This document shows positions 9,432-19,799 of a stretch of 64,000 bases of DNA, in pieces. Each line of letters opens with the position of its first letter. Within the stretch, counting starts at the first letter, position 1. The stretch is from Bimuria novae-zelandiae CBS 107.79. Lineage: Eukaryota > Ascomycota > Dothideomycetes > Pleosporales > Didymosphaeriaceae. Under the pieces are notes generated by a model. The model was not told the origin of the DNA. It made no database searches and saw only the letters and a list, made by a program, of their open reading frames with translations. The stretch lies in contig ML976687.1 in NCBI GenBank assembly GCA_010015655.1, positions 230,321-294,320 of the forward strand, written 5' to 3'. The translations under genes and the position numbers were made by a program.

Positions 9432-9716
9432 ATGCCCGCGACTACTCACAGCTTCTGCTACGCCATCGTGCGCTCCGGCGCTTCCACGACCAACCCCATC
9501 AACATCATCTACGTCTGCAAATCGCTTGATCTAGCGAAATCGACCATCGACCAGTTCGTCGCCAGCTCAGGCTTCACCTCGGTTCCGCGCAGCCCGCCGA
9601 GCGACTTGAGGAACCTCGATGGTAGTGTCCCGGACTGGTTCATGGGTTATAATTTGTGGTTCGGAATGAATATAGCTGGATGGATATACATCGAGCGTAC
9701 GAGGATGCTGGATTAG
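9432..9716 (+). CDS. small cluster protein E, 94 aa, unknown function
   Basis: This is an intronless frame from ATG 9432 (context CCAAAGATGCCC) to TAG 9714-9716. It opens MPATTHSFCYAIVRSGASTT, continues NPINIIYVCKSLDLAKSTID, then a Ser/Pro loop, and SVPDWFMGYNLWFGMNIAGW with a final IYIERTRMLD. It aligns by eye with protein B over the first strand and the following AK helix, and with proteins C and D over the D/GW-xx-GY segment. There is no signal peptide. A TATA box and pyrimidine-rich leader precede it, so it is probably expressed. It matches no family known to me. Confidence 0.7.
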   Translation: MPATTHSFCYAIVRSGASTTNPINIIYVCKSLDLAKSTIDQFVASSGFTSVPRSPPSDLRNLDGSVPDWFMGYNLWFGMNIAGWIYIERTRMLD

Positions 9717-10242
9717 TGTCAGATACGGCGTTCTGGGGAGGGACATGGATGCGCGCCTGGAGACTTGACTGGGAGAATGGAAGAATGCTTGAGCATGGAG
9801 TTGTGAGACACATAGGTTCTGCATAGAATGATTCTGAATGAATGAATACGACTGAAAGGTTTTGTCTCTCTCGTTTGCAGTGATGATTCACATGTAATCC
9901 TTCGTACGGAAGGCTTCCATGTTTCAGAAGTCTTGTGTTCAATAAATAACAACCACGCCTGGATTTCCTTCCAGGAGTGTTAACATAGTGAGGGAACTCA
10001 GTTGTGTGCATACTCGATGAACAAAAGGAAGTCTTATGTCCAAGTGAAAATCAGCGCGGGTATCTTGAGTGCGATTATGGGAAATACGCCCTGTGAGGTG
10101 GGCATGTTCGCGTAAGGAGAGTGGTAGAACAAGATCGTGAAATTTGCTACTAAAGTTAGGAAAGTTCCTCGAGCAAATGCCTCTGGTTCCCCTAGCTTGA
10201 ACCACCCATCTGATCCACATCGGTAAATCACACTGGCAATCC
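9717..10242. other. intergenic, no gene seen
   Basis: This half kilobase lies between the plus-strand small gene E and the 3' end of the minus-strand P450 pseudogene. Several overlapping short frames exist on the minus strand but none is protein-like or family-like. I see no element or repeat. Confidence 0.4.
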
Positions 10243-11996
10243 CTACGATCCTTCGATCAAATAACGTTTACCCTTCGGAAATATGAGCATGTAGCATTTC
10301 GACATCATGTCATCATCACTGAAGCCCTCGCGAGAAGACACCTTTGCATTTGGAAACGCCTGGAAAAACCTGACGGTTGCCAGCCGGAGTTCTTTCTGTG
10401 CAAGGTGTAGTCCTATACAGTCTGTAATATAGTTAGTTGAGAGCGAATGATCTTATCTCATGGACATACTGCTGGGACTACCACCAAACGGCATCCATGC
10501 GTCGTACATCTCCTTCGTGGCATTCTCCCATCTCGAAGGGTCGAACCTGATTTATTCATCAGACTTAGAGCTCATGGCAGCATAGAGAGCTCTTATCATT
10601 TCACCTGTAGGGATCAGGATAGACTGAACTATCTCTGTGCATGCTCCACGCTTGTGTCGTTACTGTTAGACCGCCAGGCACCCAATACCCATCGATGTCA
10701 CACCCTCCCTCTGGAACAAAGCGTGGAAGCGGTCCAGGCGCTGCTGAGTAAATGCGCAAAGTTTCCTGTAGGACTTGGTTTAGATAGGGCAGACTCTCCA
10801 GGTCGTCATCAGTATATCCCTCTCGAAGTACCGCCACCTCCTCAGCAAGACGCCGCTTGATAGTGTCATCTTTGCATACCGCCCACACCAGATACGTCAG
10901 CGAATGTGCGGTCGTGTCGCTGCCTGCGATGATGTATGTTCGTGCTTTGGCGATGATCTCGTCCTGAGACAGTCCTTCCTCTCCTGCCTGATACAACTTC
11001 GACAACAAAGTTGGCGGCGCATTCGAAGGATCCGCATCCACAATTCTTTTGTGACGCTGAAGTGATTCTCTGGCATAGCTGCTGATTCGGAACGCTGATT
11101 CGGAACGCTGATTCGGATGCTTTGTGGAAAAGAGGAAGTTTAAAAGGCAGTGACGATGCGAAGCGGATGGAAGCTGGGAAAGATGCCCGCAAGCATGTCA
11201 AGGAGGCCACTGTCTCCAGGTCTTCGGCATATTGATTTTTCTGGAATATGTGAATCAGTAAGTACACAATTGGTGGACTCTCTCTCAACCTACCTTTCCA
11301 ATCTCCAGCATCAGAAAACTGTCCCCAAAGCTCAGCTCCCAATAATGTCTGTGGCCATGAAGAACCACCACTTCATAACATCTACACATCCTCTGGCTTT
11401 CATCTCTTCACCCATTTTCTGGATTGCGAGATCTACCCTGGCTGTCACAACAGGCTCGATGCTCTTCAAACTCGACTTTGAGATCGGACCGGAGAGTAAG
11501 CGGCGATGTCGCGCATGATAGACGAGATCTGTAGTAGTGAACGCATTGTCCGCAACTATTGAGTTTCCACGGAGGTTCGTGTAGAAATTCGACTTGAGGA
11601 ATGGTGCGCGAAACCTATGGATTTGCTTTGCGGCAGATATTGAACAGAAGTCTACTTCAGATGGACTAAGGTGAACGACCGGGCCTAGAAAAAGTCAACT
11701 GATCGAGGTCGAGCTGTGGAATCTCTGTTTGGCTTGCTTACCATATTCTTGGTGTAGCTGCTGGACCCAGGCGGGTCGCTCTCCACGCATCCAGTGGTAA
11801 AAAAGAACGTTCGAAGTGTATTTAGTGTATCACGGCCCCGGAAATGAAGCTAGAGGACCACGTGATCGACGGATGATAGTCTTGGAGCACGAGCCAACTT
11901 ACATGATCCCATCACGAAGGAAGTACTTACGAAGAGTGTTTGCAAGAAACCGGCCGCCAGAAGTGCGTAGACAGCAATGAATGGAAGGGAGACCAT
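10243..11996 (-). pseudogene. cytochrome P450 monooxygenase pseudogene
   Basis: Fungal P450s are ER-anchored haem monooxygenases, often in secondary metabolism or detoxification. Seen in order on the minus strand: ATG 11996 with membrane anchor MVSLPFIAVYALLAAGFLQT; the hinge LASFPGP; YHWMRGERPAWVQQLHQEYG; PVVHLSPSEVDFC; YHARHRRLLSGPIS; WWFFMATDIIG then ELSFGDSF; the I-helix AGSDTT (near 10915); ETLR of the K-helix; FDPSRWE; the haem loop FGGSPSNCIG split by a 48-base intron (10,469-10,422); and the end FPKGKRYLIEGS at TAG 10,243. Introns are short GT..AG, for example 10,604-10,547. Lesions: TGA at 11,830-11,832 directly after FPGP, probably from TGG; a missing G near 11,336-11,341; and a 13-bp tandem duplication at 11,081-11,117 that shifts frame. 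The haem loop also has Ser where the conserved Arg sits. The gene is dead or the lesions are assembly errors; three independent faults favour decay. Confidence 0.93.
11081..11117. repeat. 13-bp tandem repeat, about 2.8 copies, inside the P450
   Basis: The unit GCTGATTCGGAAC occurs twice in full, plus 11 more bases. Removing one unit restores a continuous P450 frame across it (HKASESAFRIS into SYARESLQRHKR), so the extra copy is the frameshifting event. Perfect identity between the copies suggests a recent slippage duplication. Confidence 0.85.
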
Positions 11997-12639
11997 GATG
12001 GCCGCTGATCAGGTATACTTGGTCGAAAAGATCAATATATACCTGGATGTGCAGAATAAGGCGCTCTTTAGAACGCAATGAAGGAATATATAGAGGACGA
12101 GCGCTTGTTCTCCAGGCATCGGACCCGGAACAACATTATGCACCACCGATCGACATCGTCTAACTTTCCGGTAATTGAAGTAAAATCTTACTGGATCACT
12201 TATCTATACTACCCCACCTTTTGACTGGGTATGAACGCTGCGTGACAGTGTTCGATTGTACAAAGTTACCGAGTGAGTGGTCCACTGTGGGTATCTCATT
12301 GGCTCGCGTTCAGAAAATATTCATCACGTACGAACTGTCGCTACACAATGCTAGTCCGAGTGCCAAACTCCAGGCCCTGGATTTACTTCTTGTGATAAAG
12401 GCACAGACATCTGGAAGAAGAGCGGTCGACATCTGGATGTGTATATCACAATGGCTGTGGCGTGCGGCGTATCCACGGACCGAGCCGGAGTTATCGGTGG
12501 TTTCGTAAATTCCCGCTCACCATGTGACCTGGGCGCTTGTTAGGTAATCACTTCCTGCGCGTCATTTGACCCCACTTATTTTTCTATAACGTATTCTACA
12601 TGTGAGCTGCGCACCCGGGCGAGTTGCGCGCTTTTGCCA
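11997..12639. other. P450 upstream region, then edge of the AT-rich block
   Basis: This is the expected promoter side of the P450 pseudogene. An open frame at 12,221-12,508 has no recognisable features and I do not call it a gene. Composition is normal until about 12,640, where it changes sharply to AT-rich DNA. Confidence 0.4.
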
Positions 12640-12945
12640 AGTCCACACTAACTTATAATTTACGTATAATAGCCTTATTACTTTTAAGTAGTATTATAAA
12701 AATAATAAAATAATTTATTTTTATATACGATCGCACTTATTGCATATCTTATAACTACTAAATATAAGTTATTTTTTAGTACTAAAGAAGGCGTACTCGC
12801 GCTAAATTAGTTAGTTAATATAAAATTATATTAATTATATTTATAAAACTAAGTTCTTACTTATATTTCTTAACACGTTTAACGCGTTAATTAATTAAAA
12901 ATAAATAAAAAAAAAAGCTTTTATAGTGCTAATTTAGTACCTTTT
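12640..12945. other. AT-rich degraded spacer
   Basis: These 300 bases are strongly AT-rich with many TA steps and no gene. They lie between normal genic DNA and the 5' LTR of the first LTR element. They could be host sequence mutated by RIP spreading from the repeats, or an unrecognisable older transposon. Confidence 0.45.
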
Positions 12946-13337
12946 TGTTAGGATCTGAGATCCCAGGAAGGCTGTACCAGTTTTGTACTTAACCCCTTAT
13001 GTCATTCGCTATGAATGACTGGTTATTTCGCGACTACGCCGCATGGCGCTAAGTCATGTGACTGCTCTGTAGAGAGCGCTCGCCAGCGAGCAGTCTAGGA
13101 CATGTATAATAAGAACGCGATAGTAGTTTTCTACTATCGTGTTTAACCTATTTATTAATCTATCGTTTAGATTTAACTTAGGCCCTTATTAATTTAATTA
13201 TATTATATATACTTTTAATACTAACGCCCTATTAATACGCGTAAGCTATTAATATATTCTTACTTATATTACTAATACTCCTGCCTAAGAACTAATTCTT
13301 ACTCTTAAGGGACTAGCTACCCTATAGGAATTTAATA
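12946..13337 (+). repeat. 5' LTR of LTR element 1
   Basis: The LTR begins TGTTAGGATC and ends GGAATTTAATA (right copy ..TTTAACA). It contains a perfect hairpin GCTCGC-CA-GCGAGC near 13,078-13,091. This copy is less mutated than the right one. Confidence 0.92.
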
Positions 13338-15205
13338 TCTTAAACACCCTTAATATAAGCGTTAACGATGCCTTTTTAACTAATATAATAAATACATAAA
13401 TAGATACTTTTAAAGGAGTAGGTATTACTATAGCTAAGGAAAGAATAAAGAGCTTTTATAAGAAGTCTAACTTCTTCTATAGTAAATATAATTATATAGA
13501 ACTATAGATCTTACAACTTAACCTGTATTTTTATAGAATAAAGAAAGAATAAGAAGATATAAATAAGACTATATTTACTTTTACCTATATAAAGAGAGAT
13601 GCTTTTAAATAGATTCGTCCTTACGTTAATTAATATCTAGCTAGAGCCAACATAGAAGGCGACGGTATAGATAAAATTATAAAAAATTATAATATTTTTT
13701 ATACTAAGGTTAAATAATATTTTAAAATTACTAACTAGAAAGCCATCGCTAAACAAAATATTTAATAACTTAGATAAACTTGTTTAGTAGCTAAATACAA
13801 ACCTAAATTTCGCAAGAACGCTAACTAAATTATATAAAATAATAATAGCCTTATAACTATATTCTAAAAGGGATTAAAATGTTATATACGCGAAGAACTA
13901 TTATATAGCAAAGTAAAAACTAATACCTTTAAAAAGACTTATAGTAGAAGTAACCTAAATTAATAATAAATAGTATAAACTAAAATAAGACCTATACTAA
14001 AACTAAAATAAAAAGGGCTATAGACTGCCTATAATAAAAGATAACTATTATAACTCTAAGTAATAGTTATAGTAGAAAAACTAAGCTAATTATAATTACT
14101 AACTAATAGAAGGGGTCTAGTACCATTAAGTTAATATAATAGAGAAAAGAACAGGAAAGGCAAAAGGCTTTTATAAATCTAAATAAGAACGTACCCTAGA
14201 TAGAACCTACAAACAAGGGACCAAAGTGCGACTTTGCTATACATGTGGCAAATTAGGCCACATAGCCAGGAACTGCAGATCTAAGAACAAGATCACTAGG
14301 CAGCTAAACGTACTAACTATTAATAAGAAAGAAACAACCGACGAAGAATAATAAGTAGTAAACGCTATTAAATAAATTAATATCTATAATAAAGAATTAA
14401 AATAGTTAGGGTTACTTAATTTACAACTCTACGAGGATGATTATAAAAGTTTAGATAAAAAAGAGAAAGAGCTAATATCTTAATCTTTTATACTTTATCT
14501 TAGCTAGAATAAACTAGTTACTAATAAAATAATAAACGTTTTCGACTTCTTAGAAGAACACTAACTAAAGGAAGGAAACTTTAGGTTTATAATAATAAAA
14601 TAATAAGACTATAATATAGTATTTTACTATACTTACTAACCTAATTTAGTTAGTAGAGCAGCACGTAAAATAGCAGACTATTACTATACCTATAAAGACC
14701 TTAAAAAGAAATACCTAAACAAAAACCTAAACTACAAACTATAGTACGACCTAGACTACCGTAACCCTACGCAAGATGCTATATAATAGACCCTTTATAA
14801 AGAAAATTAATATACCTTTTATTACTAAGCTAAGGAATATAGCTACTTTCCCTAAATATATTACTAATATAAATAGGAGTAGTTTAACTATCCTATTACT
14901 AATTACGATGTTTATCTTTAGGATAAACGCAAAATATGATACTTTTTATACTTTAACTAAGTAATAAACTAAGTAATATTATTATTAGTTAATAAAAAAT
15001 TACTACTACTATATAGGAGTAATAAAAGAAAGCTTTAATAGAAATAAGACTTACGATATAGTAATAATTAACGCAATAAGGAAGTAGGAAAACTTTAGGA
15101 AACTATTAAAAAAGGATTAATAAACTTATATAAAGCTTATATACCTAAGATAAAGGTTAAGGCACTAAAGACATCTTATCTAATAAACCTAATATCGCCT
15201 ACATA
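13338..15205 (+). pseudogene. gag remnant of LTR element 1
   Basis: The plus strand holds a heavily mutated gag frame with many TAA/TAG codons. At 14,235-14,276 an intact CCHC zinc knuckle reads CYTCGKLGHIARNC, preceded by basic sequence, as in retrotransposon nucleocapsid. Between 14,280 and 15,205 the frame is too damaged to place a protease. It is cut at 15,205 by insertion of the Gypsy element. Confidence 0.75.
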
Positions 15206-15210
15206 GTAGG

Positions 15211-15662
15211 TGTTATGAGGCTCTCACACCTTGTTCCGATCCGGGTTAGGGCGGTAAGGTATCGTGGTGCTTCACGGATTATTTAGTGGTACAAGTTGAT
15301 GCGACACTTAGCGCGGCTAGACAATCTAATCTTATAATAAATAAGATAACTATTAGTCTATATAGGAGAACGTACTCGCACAGAAGATATATAAGTTAAC
15401 TATAAGGAAGGAAACAACAATAGGAAAGTCGCCACACTATATACTAGCCTATTCCTTCTTCGTAGTCCCGCTAAGGCCCTGTAGTCCTAGGGACTACGAT
15501 AGTCCTATAGGACTTCCCTTTATATAGGACTTTGTTACGTGACTGCTAACTAAGCTACCTCGCGCCCTGTTAGGTCCCGTTAACTCTACTACTTTGTTAA
15601 TAATTACTTTCTTAGCGTAATTATCTAGCTTCTTTATCCTTATAGGGTTCGTGGTCGTAACA
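15211..15662 (-). repeat. 3' LTR of Gypsy element 2
   Basis: On the plus strand it runs TGTTATGAGG to GTCGTAACA. It contains nested palindromes near 15,480-15,512 (GTAGTCC..GGACTAC and AGTCCTATAGGACT), which could fold in the RNA. Its partner is at 25,384-25,835. Confidence 0.93.
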
Positions 15663-15680
15663 CTATTCCTTTCTTTAAGG

Positions 15681-18600
15681 TTATTATCCTAATACCTTGC
15701 TTTGCTGTGCTATACTGTTAGCGCGTTAGTACTAATTATTATAAAGGTGCGTCCCCTTGCGTCCTAAGGCAGGCCGTAGCCTCTCTTTAATTCCCCTCCC
15801 CTTACTAACTATGCTAAGAACCCTTTGTTTGTCTTTAGCGACCCGTCGTGCTCGTGCGTAAAAGGTAGAAGCTTAGGGCCTAAAAATAGTATCTAGTTAT
15901 AAGCGTTATTAGAAGAAGAAGTTATAGTGTTTTATTAACGCTACCTTTAGGTAGTGTGCGGGCTATTTTGCTACCCATGCCAAATATAGTCTATAGATTC
16001 CCGAGAAGGATTAGGAGCGTGTTTAAAAGAAGAAGCATAAAAAGCGTTTTACCCTTTTTTAAGTAAAAAAGCGTTAAGCTTAGGCTGCTCTTAAGACCGC
16101 GCGTCTCGAGCGAGAGTTAGTAAAGATAAAGGAGAAGGAGTATAATTATACCTAGCACGACTTACGCGTTGCTAATGCAATTAAGGCGTTAGAGTAATAA
16201 GAGGAGAATTTAAAGAATACTAGCTTTCGCGAACTATTGCTACATGCACCTCCACAGGCTAACTTAGGCTAGTTATAGGCTAACTTATTTATTTTTTTTA
16301 ATCCTTTCGTATCCTTTAACTTTTCTAAGTTCCTTGCTAATCTGGTCGTGGCGCCTTTAGATGTTCCTCGTAGAACCTCTCTAGCGCTGTCTTGTAGTTC
16401 GTAAGGTTTTATACTAGTTCCCACGTATTATGGTTCTCTGGCCATCCTTCCTACTTTACCAGATACTTGTACTGACGCCTGATTTTTTATAGGTCCCTAA
16501 TGGCTTCGACCTTGTACTTCTTATCTTCGAGTTTAAGCTAGGTTTCTAGTTCGGCGTCTAGTGGTGCTGGTTCTAATAATAACTTGTAGAAGACCAGGTA
16601 GATCCGTGTATCTATAGGTAGCTATAGTTTAAAATTAACTAGTCCCTTAACCTCTTAGATTTTGAATAGTCCCTTTTAAAGGTTATCTAGTTTTTTACTT
16701 AACCTTATTGTCTTGAGATTTTTTCGCGAGAGGAGGACTCTATCCCCCTCTTTAAAAGTTAGTCCTATAATTCTTTTTTTATTTACTTATCGCGCTATTT
16801 ATTTATTACGTCGCGCGATATTCTTATGTAGTGTTTTATATAGGTCCTGCATAAGTTTGGCTTTGTTAGCTGCGTTCTTCACAATGCTCTGGATGTTTAA
16901 TAGATCCCAGTGAGTCGTTGGCTCACATCCATGGTTGGCGTAATATGGCGAGTACCCTGTAGTCGCCGATCTTGCGCTATTGTATACTAGCTAGGCCGTT
17001 GGCAATAGCTTAACCTAGTTATCTTAAAGCTTATTTACATACATCTAGAGATACTATTTTAACGTTTAGTTTGTTTGCTTAGTTTAGCTATTTATTTTAG
17101 GATGGAAGCTCGTCGTGAGCTTGTGCTTAATCCCTAATTTAGCTATAAATATAGTCTAGTATAACGATGTGAATATCTTAGCCCTGTCTGTGATAAACTT
17201 GTTAGGTTGTTTAACCTATAATATTAGTTCTTGTTCTACTATATAGGCTAGTTCTTTTGCTAATATAGCTTCCCTAATTAGCACAAACTTTGACTCCTTA
17301 GTAAGTCGATAGATTATAATTAAGATTAAGTTATAGGGATCCTTGTTCCCTGGTGCTAGTAATGCTAGTAGCTTTACGATAAAGTCTATAATTACGCTTA
17401 ACTATGGTCTTAGGGGCGGTTATAGTGGTTATAAAAGGCTATAGGGCTTATGTCTCTTAGGCTTGTTCTTGTGACAGGCTAAATAGTTGCCTAAAACCTT
17501 CTGTACCGCCTGGCGTAGCCTAGGGATAGCATATTTGTTCGCGATTCAACGCGTCGTTTTAGCGATTCTTAGGTGTCCCTAATCCTTGTCTTTATGTAGT
17601 TTTTTAATTAGTAGCGGAGCTATTTACTCGCTAATCTAGATACGGTTTTAATAGTCCCGTGCCGTTAATTTTGTGGCTTAGTAGAGATTATACGCTTGGC
17701 AATCCTTGTCTTTAAGCCTACTATAATTCTATATCTCTTTTATAGCTAGCCTATAATAGGTAAGATCCGCACGCCGTGCTTTTAGTGCTAGCGTAAGCTA
17801 TATCTTATTATAGCAAAGGGTTCTATCCTTCGCGTAGGTTAAGATTACGACATAGTTACCACTATTATCTTCTTTTATAAGATCTAAACGCCTGCTAAGC
17901 GCGTTTGCTACGGCGTTTGAGTTATTAGGTAAATAGGTAATACGGAAGCTGAATTCTGCTATTCATTCTAACTATCTAGCCTGTTATTAATTAAGCTTCT
18001 TTGTGGTTGTAAAGCGCGTAAGGTTAAGGTAATCTAAAAAGACCTTTGTCTAGTGCTTTACTCCTTTAAGCTACGCTTCCTATTGCTTAAAATAGTTGAC
18101 AATTGCGAGTAACTCCTTGTTGTAAATTTTATAATTTAGTTCTACTCCTAAGAGCTTGCGTGCGTAATAGAAGACAGGTCTCTATTTACTGTTATTATAC
18201 TCTTGTAATAATACGGCCCCTAGCGCATAGTCCAATGCATTCGTGTAGATATAATGTCGCCGCTCTGGGTCGTATATTTGTAGTAGGGGTGCTGTTAGGA
18301 ATAGGCGTTTAAGCTACTTAAAAGCCGCTATTTCTGCCTTTTGCAGAGGTCGCTATTTCCCTATCTTTATAAGTTCTATTAACAGAGCGGTCGTCTTTAA
18401 GTAGTTCCTAATAAATTTGCGATAGAAGTTAGTGAAGCCTAAGAAAGACTAGATATCTTTTACTAATTATAGTAGTGGCTATTCTTCTATTATCGCGATC
18501 TTTTTTAGGTCCATCTTAACACCTTCTCGGGATATTACAAATCCTAAATATTCTGTCTTAGTGACATGGAACTCGCACTTCTTAGGGTGTAGGAGCAATT

Positions 18601-19656
18601 AATACTCTTATAACTTTTATAGTACTTTGCGTATATGTCCTTTGTGCTCTTCCAAGATTCCGTGTGAGTATATTAAGATATTATCGAGGTACGCCGTGCA
18701 GAATACGTCTAAGTATTTATGTAGTACTTAATTTATTAACTCTTAGAAGGTTGCTGGTGCGTTAGTTAGCCCTATAGGCATAACCGTATACTTAAAAAGG
18801 CTATATCGTGTGCGAAACGCTGTTTTCCACTCGTGTCCTTTTATAATTCGAATCCTGTGGAATCTATTCTAGACGTTAAATTTCGTGAAGTATTTAGCTC
18901 CTCGGAGTCTATCTATAAGCTCCGTTATTAGTGGTAATACGTAGTAATTCTTAATTATTACGGCGTTTAGCTATCTATAATTTACATAGAGTCGCAGCCT
19001 ACCGTCTTTTTTGCGAACAAAGAGTATAGGGAAGGCTATAGAACTCTAACTAGGCCGCTATTTCTCTAAGCGTAGATTCTTCTGTATTAGCTCTTTTAAC
19101 TCTTTTTCTTGTTTGTAGGTAAGGGGCCTTAGGCGTTCTAGCTATAGCTTAGCTCCCTCTACTAGTGGTATCTCGTAATCCTACTCCTTATATTTAGGTA
19201 GGATAGTCTCGTCGTGTTCCTTGAACAGGTCTGCGAATTCCTTATATTCTTCTGGTAGACTAGGGTTGTCTAGGACTATCTTAGTTTTCTAGACCTATAT
19301 ATAGTGCACCTGCCCTAGGTGTTGCTTTAAGATCCTGTCTATCTTGCATACTAATATTTCTTATATCCTAGATAGTTAACTCCTTTTTCTTGCCTAAGGT
19401 TGGGGAGTTTCCCTCTTACTAGGGCTCGCCTAAGCCTTCGCTGGTGGGTCCTGGGGAAGGATTGTTCGTTTAATCCAGTCTATCTATGGATTGTGTTATT
19501 CTAGCCATTCGTATCTAACGATGGCTTCGATGTCTCCCATCTCCGCGATGGTGAAGACGTATTAGCTCTCTAGGCCTTCTATGTTAACTTGTACCGGCGC
19601 CGTCTCAAGGCGTAGCTAACTATTACTGTATCTTTATAATTAGGTCCCGTCCGCGA
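15681..19656 (-). pseudogene. Gypsy 2 pol, RT to chromodomain half
   Basis: The minus strand reads as a near-continuous pol with stops at Gln positions. From right to left: reverse transcriptase ([29 protein letters not shown], and the active site AYLDNILIYS near 18,670-18,700, where the usual second Asp is Asn through a G-to-A change); RNase H (YTNALDYALGAVLLQ, ANALSRR); integrase (YLACHKNKPKRHKPY, FITDRAKIFTS, HKLTTSFHPKI); and a chromodomain near 16,390-16,540 (YKYLVKWEGWPENHNTWEL), which guides integration to heterochromatin in chromoviruses. The enzyme cannot be active with these stops and the lost catalytic Asp. Confidence 0.92.
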
Positions 19657-19799
19657 CAGTGTGTCCATCAGCCAAGTAAAGTAAAAATCCACCCCTTTAC
19701 TTTACTTGGCTGATGAGATGCCTTTACTTTACTTGGCTGCTTGACAAAAAACCTTTACTTTACTTGGCTGCTTGACATTACTTGATGAAATTCCCGATT

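Noticed and set aside
12221..12508. 95-codon open frame upstream of the P450
   Set aside because: No recognisable motif, no promoter signal and ordinary chance length; composition does not stand out.
19657..19790. CRISPR-like array from the repeated CAGCCAAGTAAAG motif
   Set aside because: Copies alternate in orientation, spacers are not uniform, and the position at a hAT end explains it.
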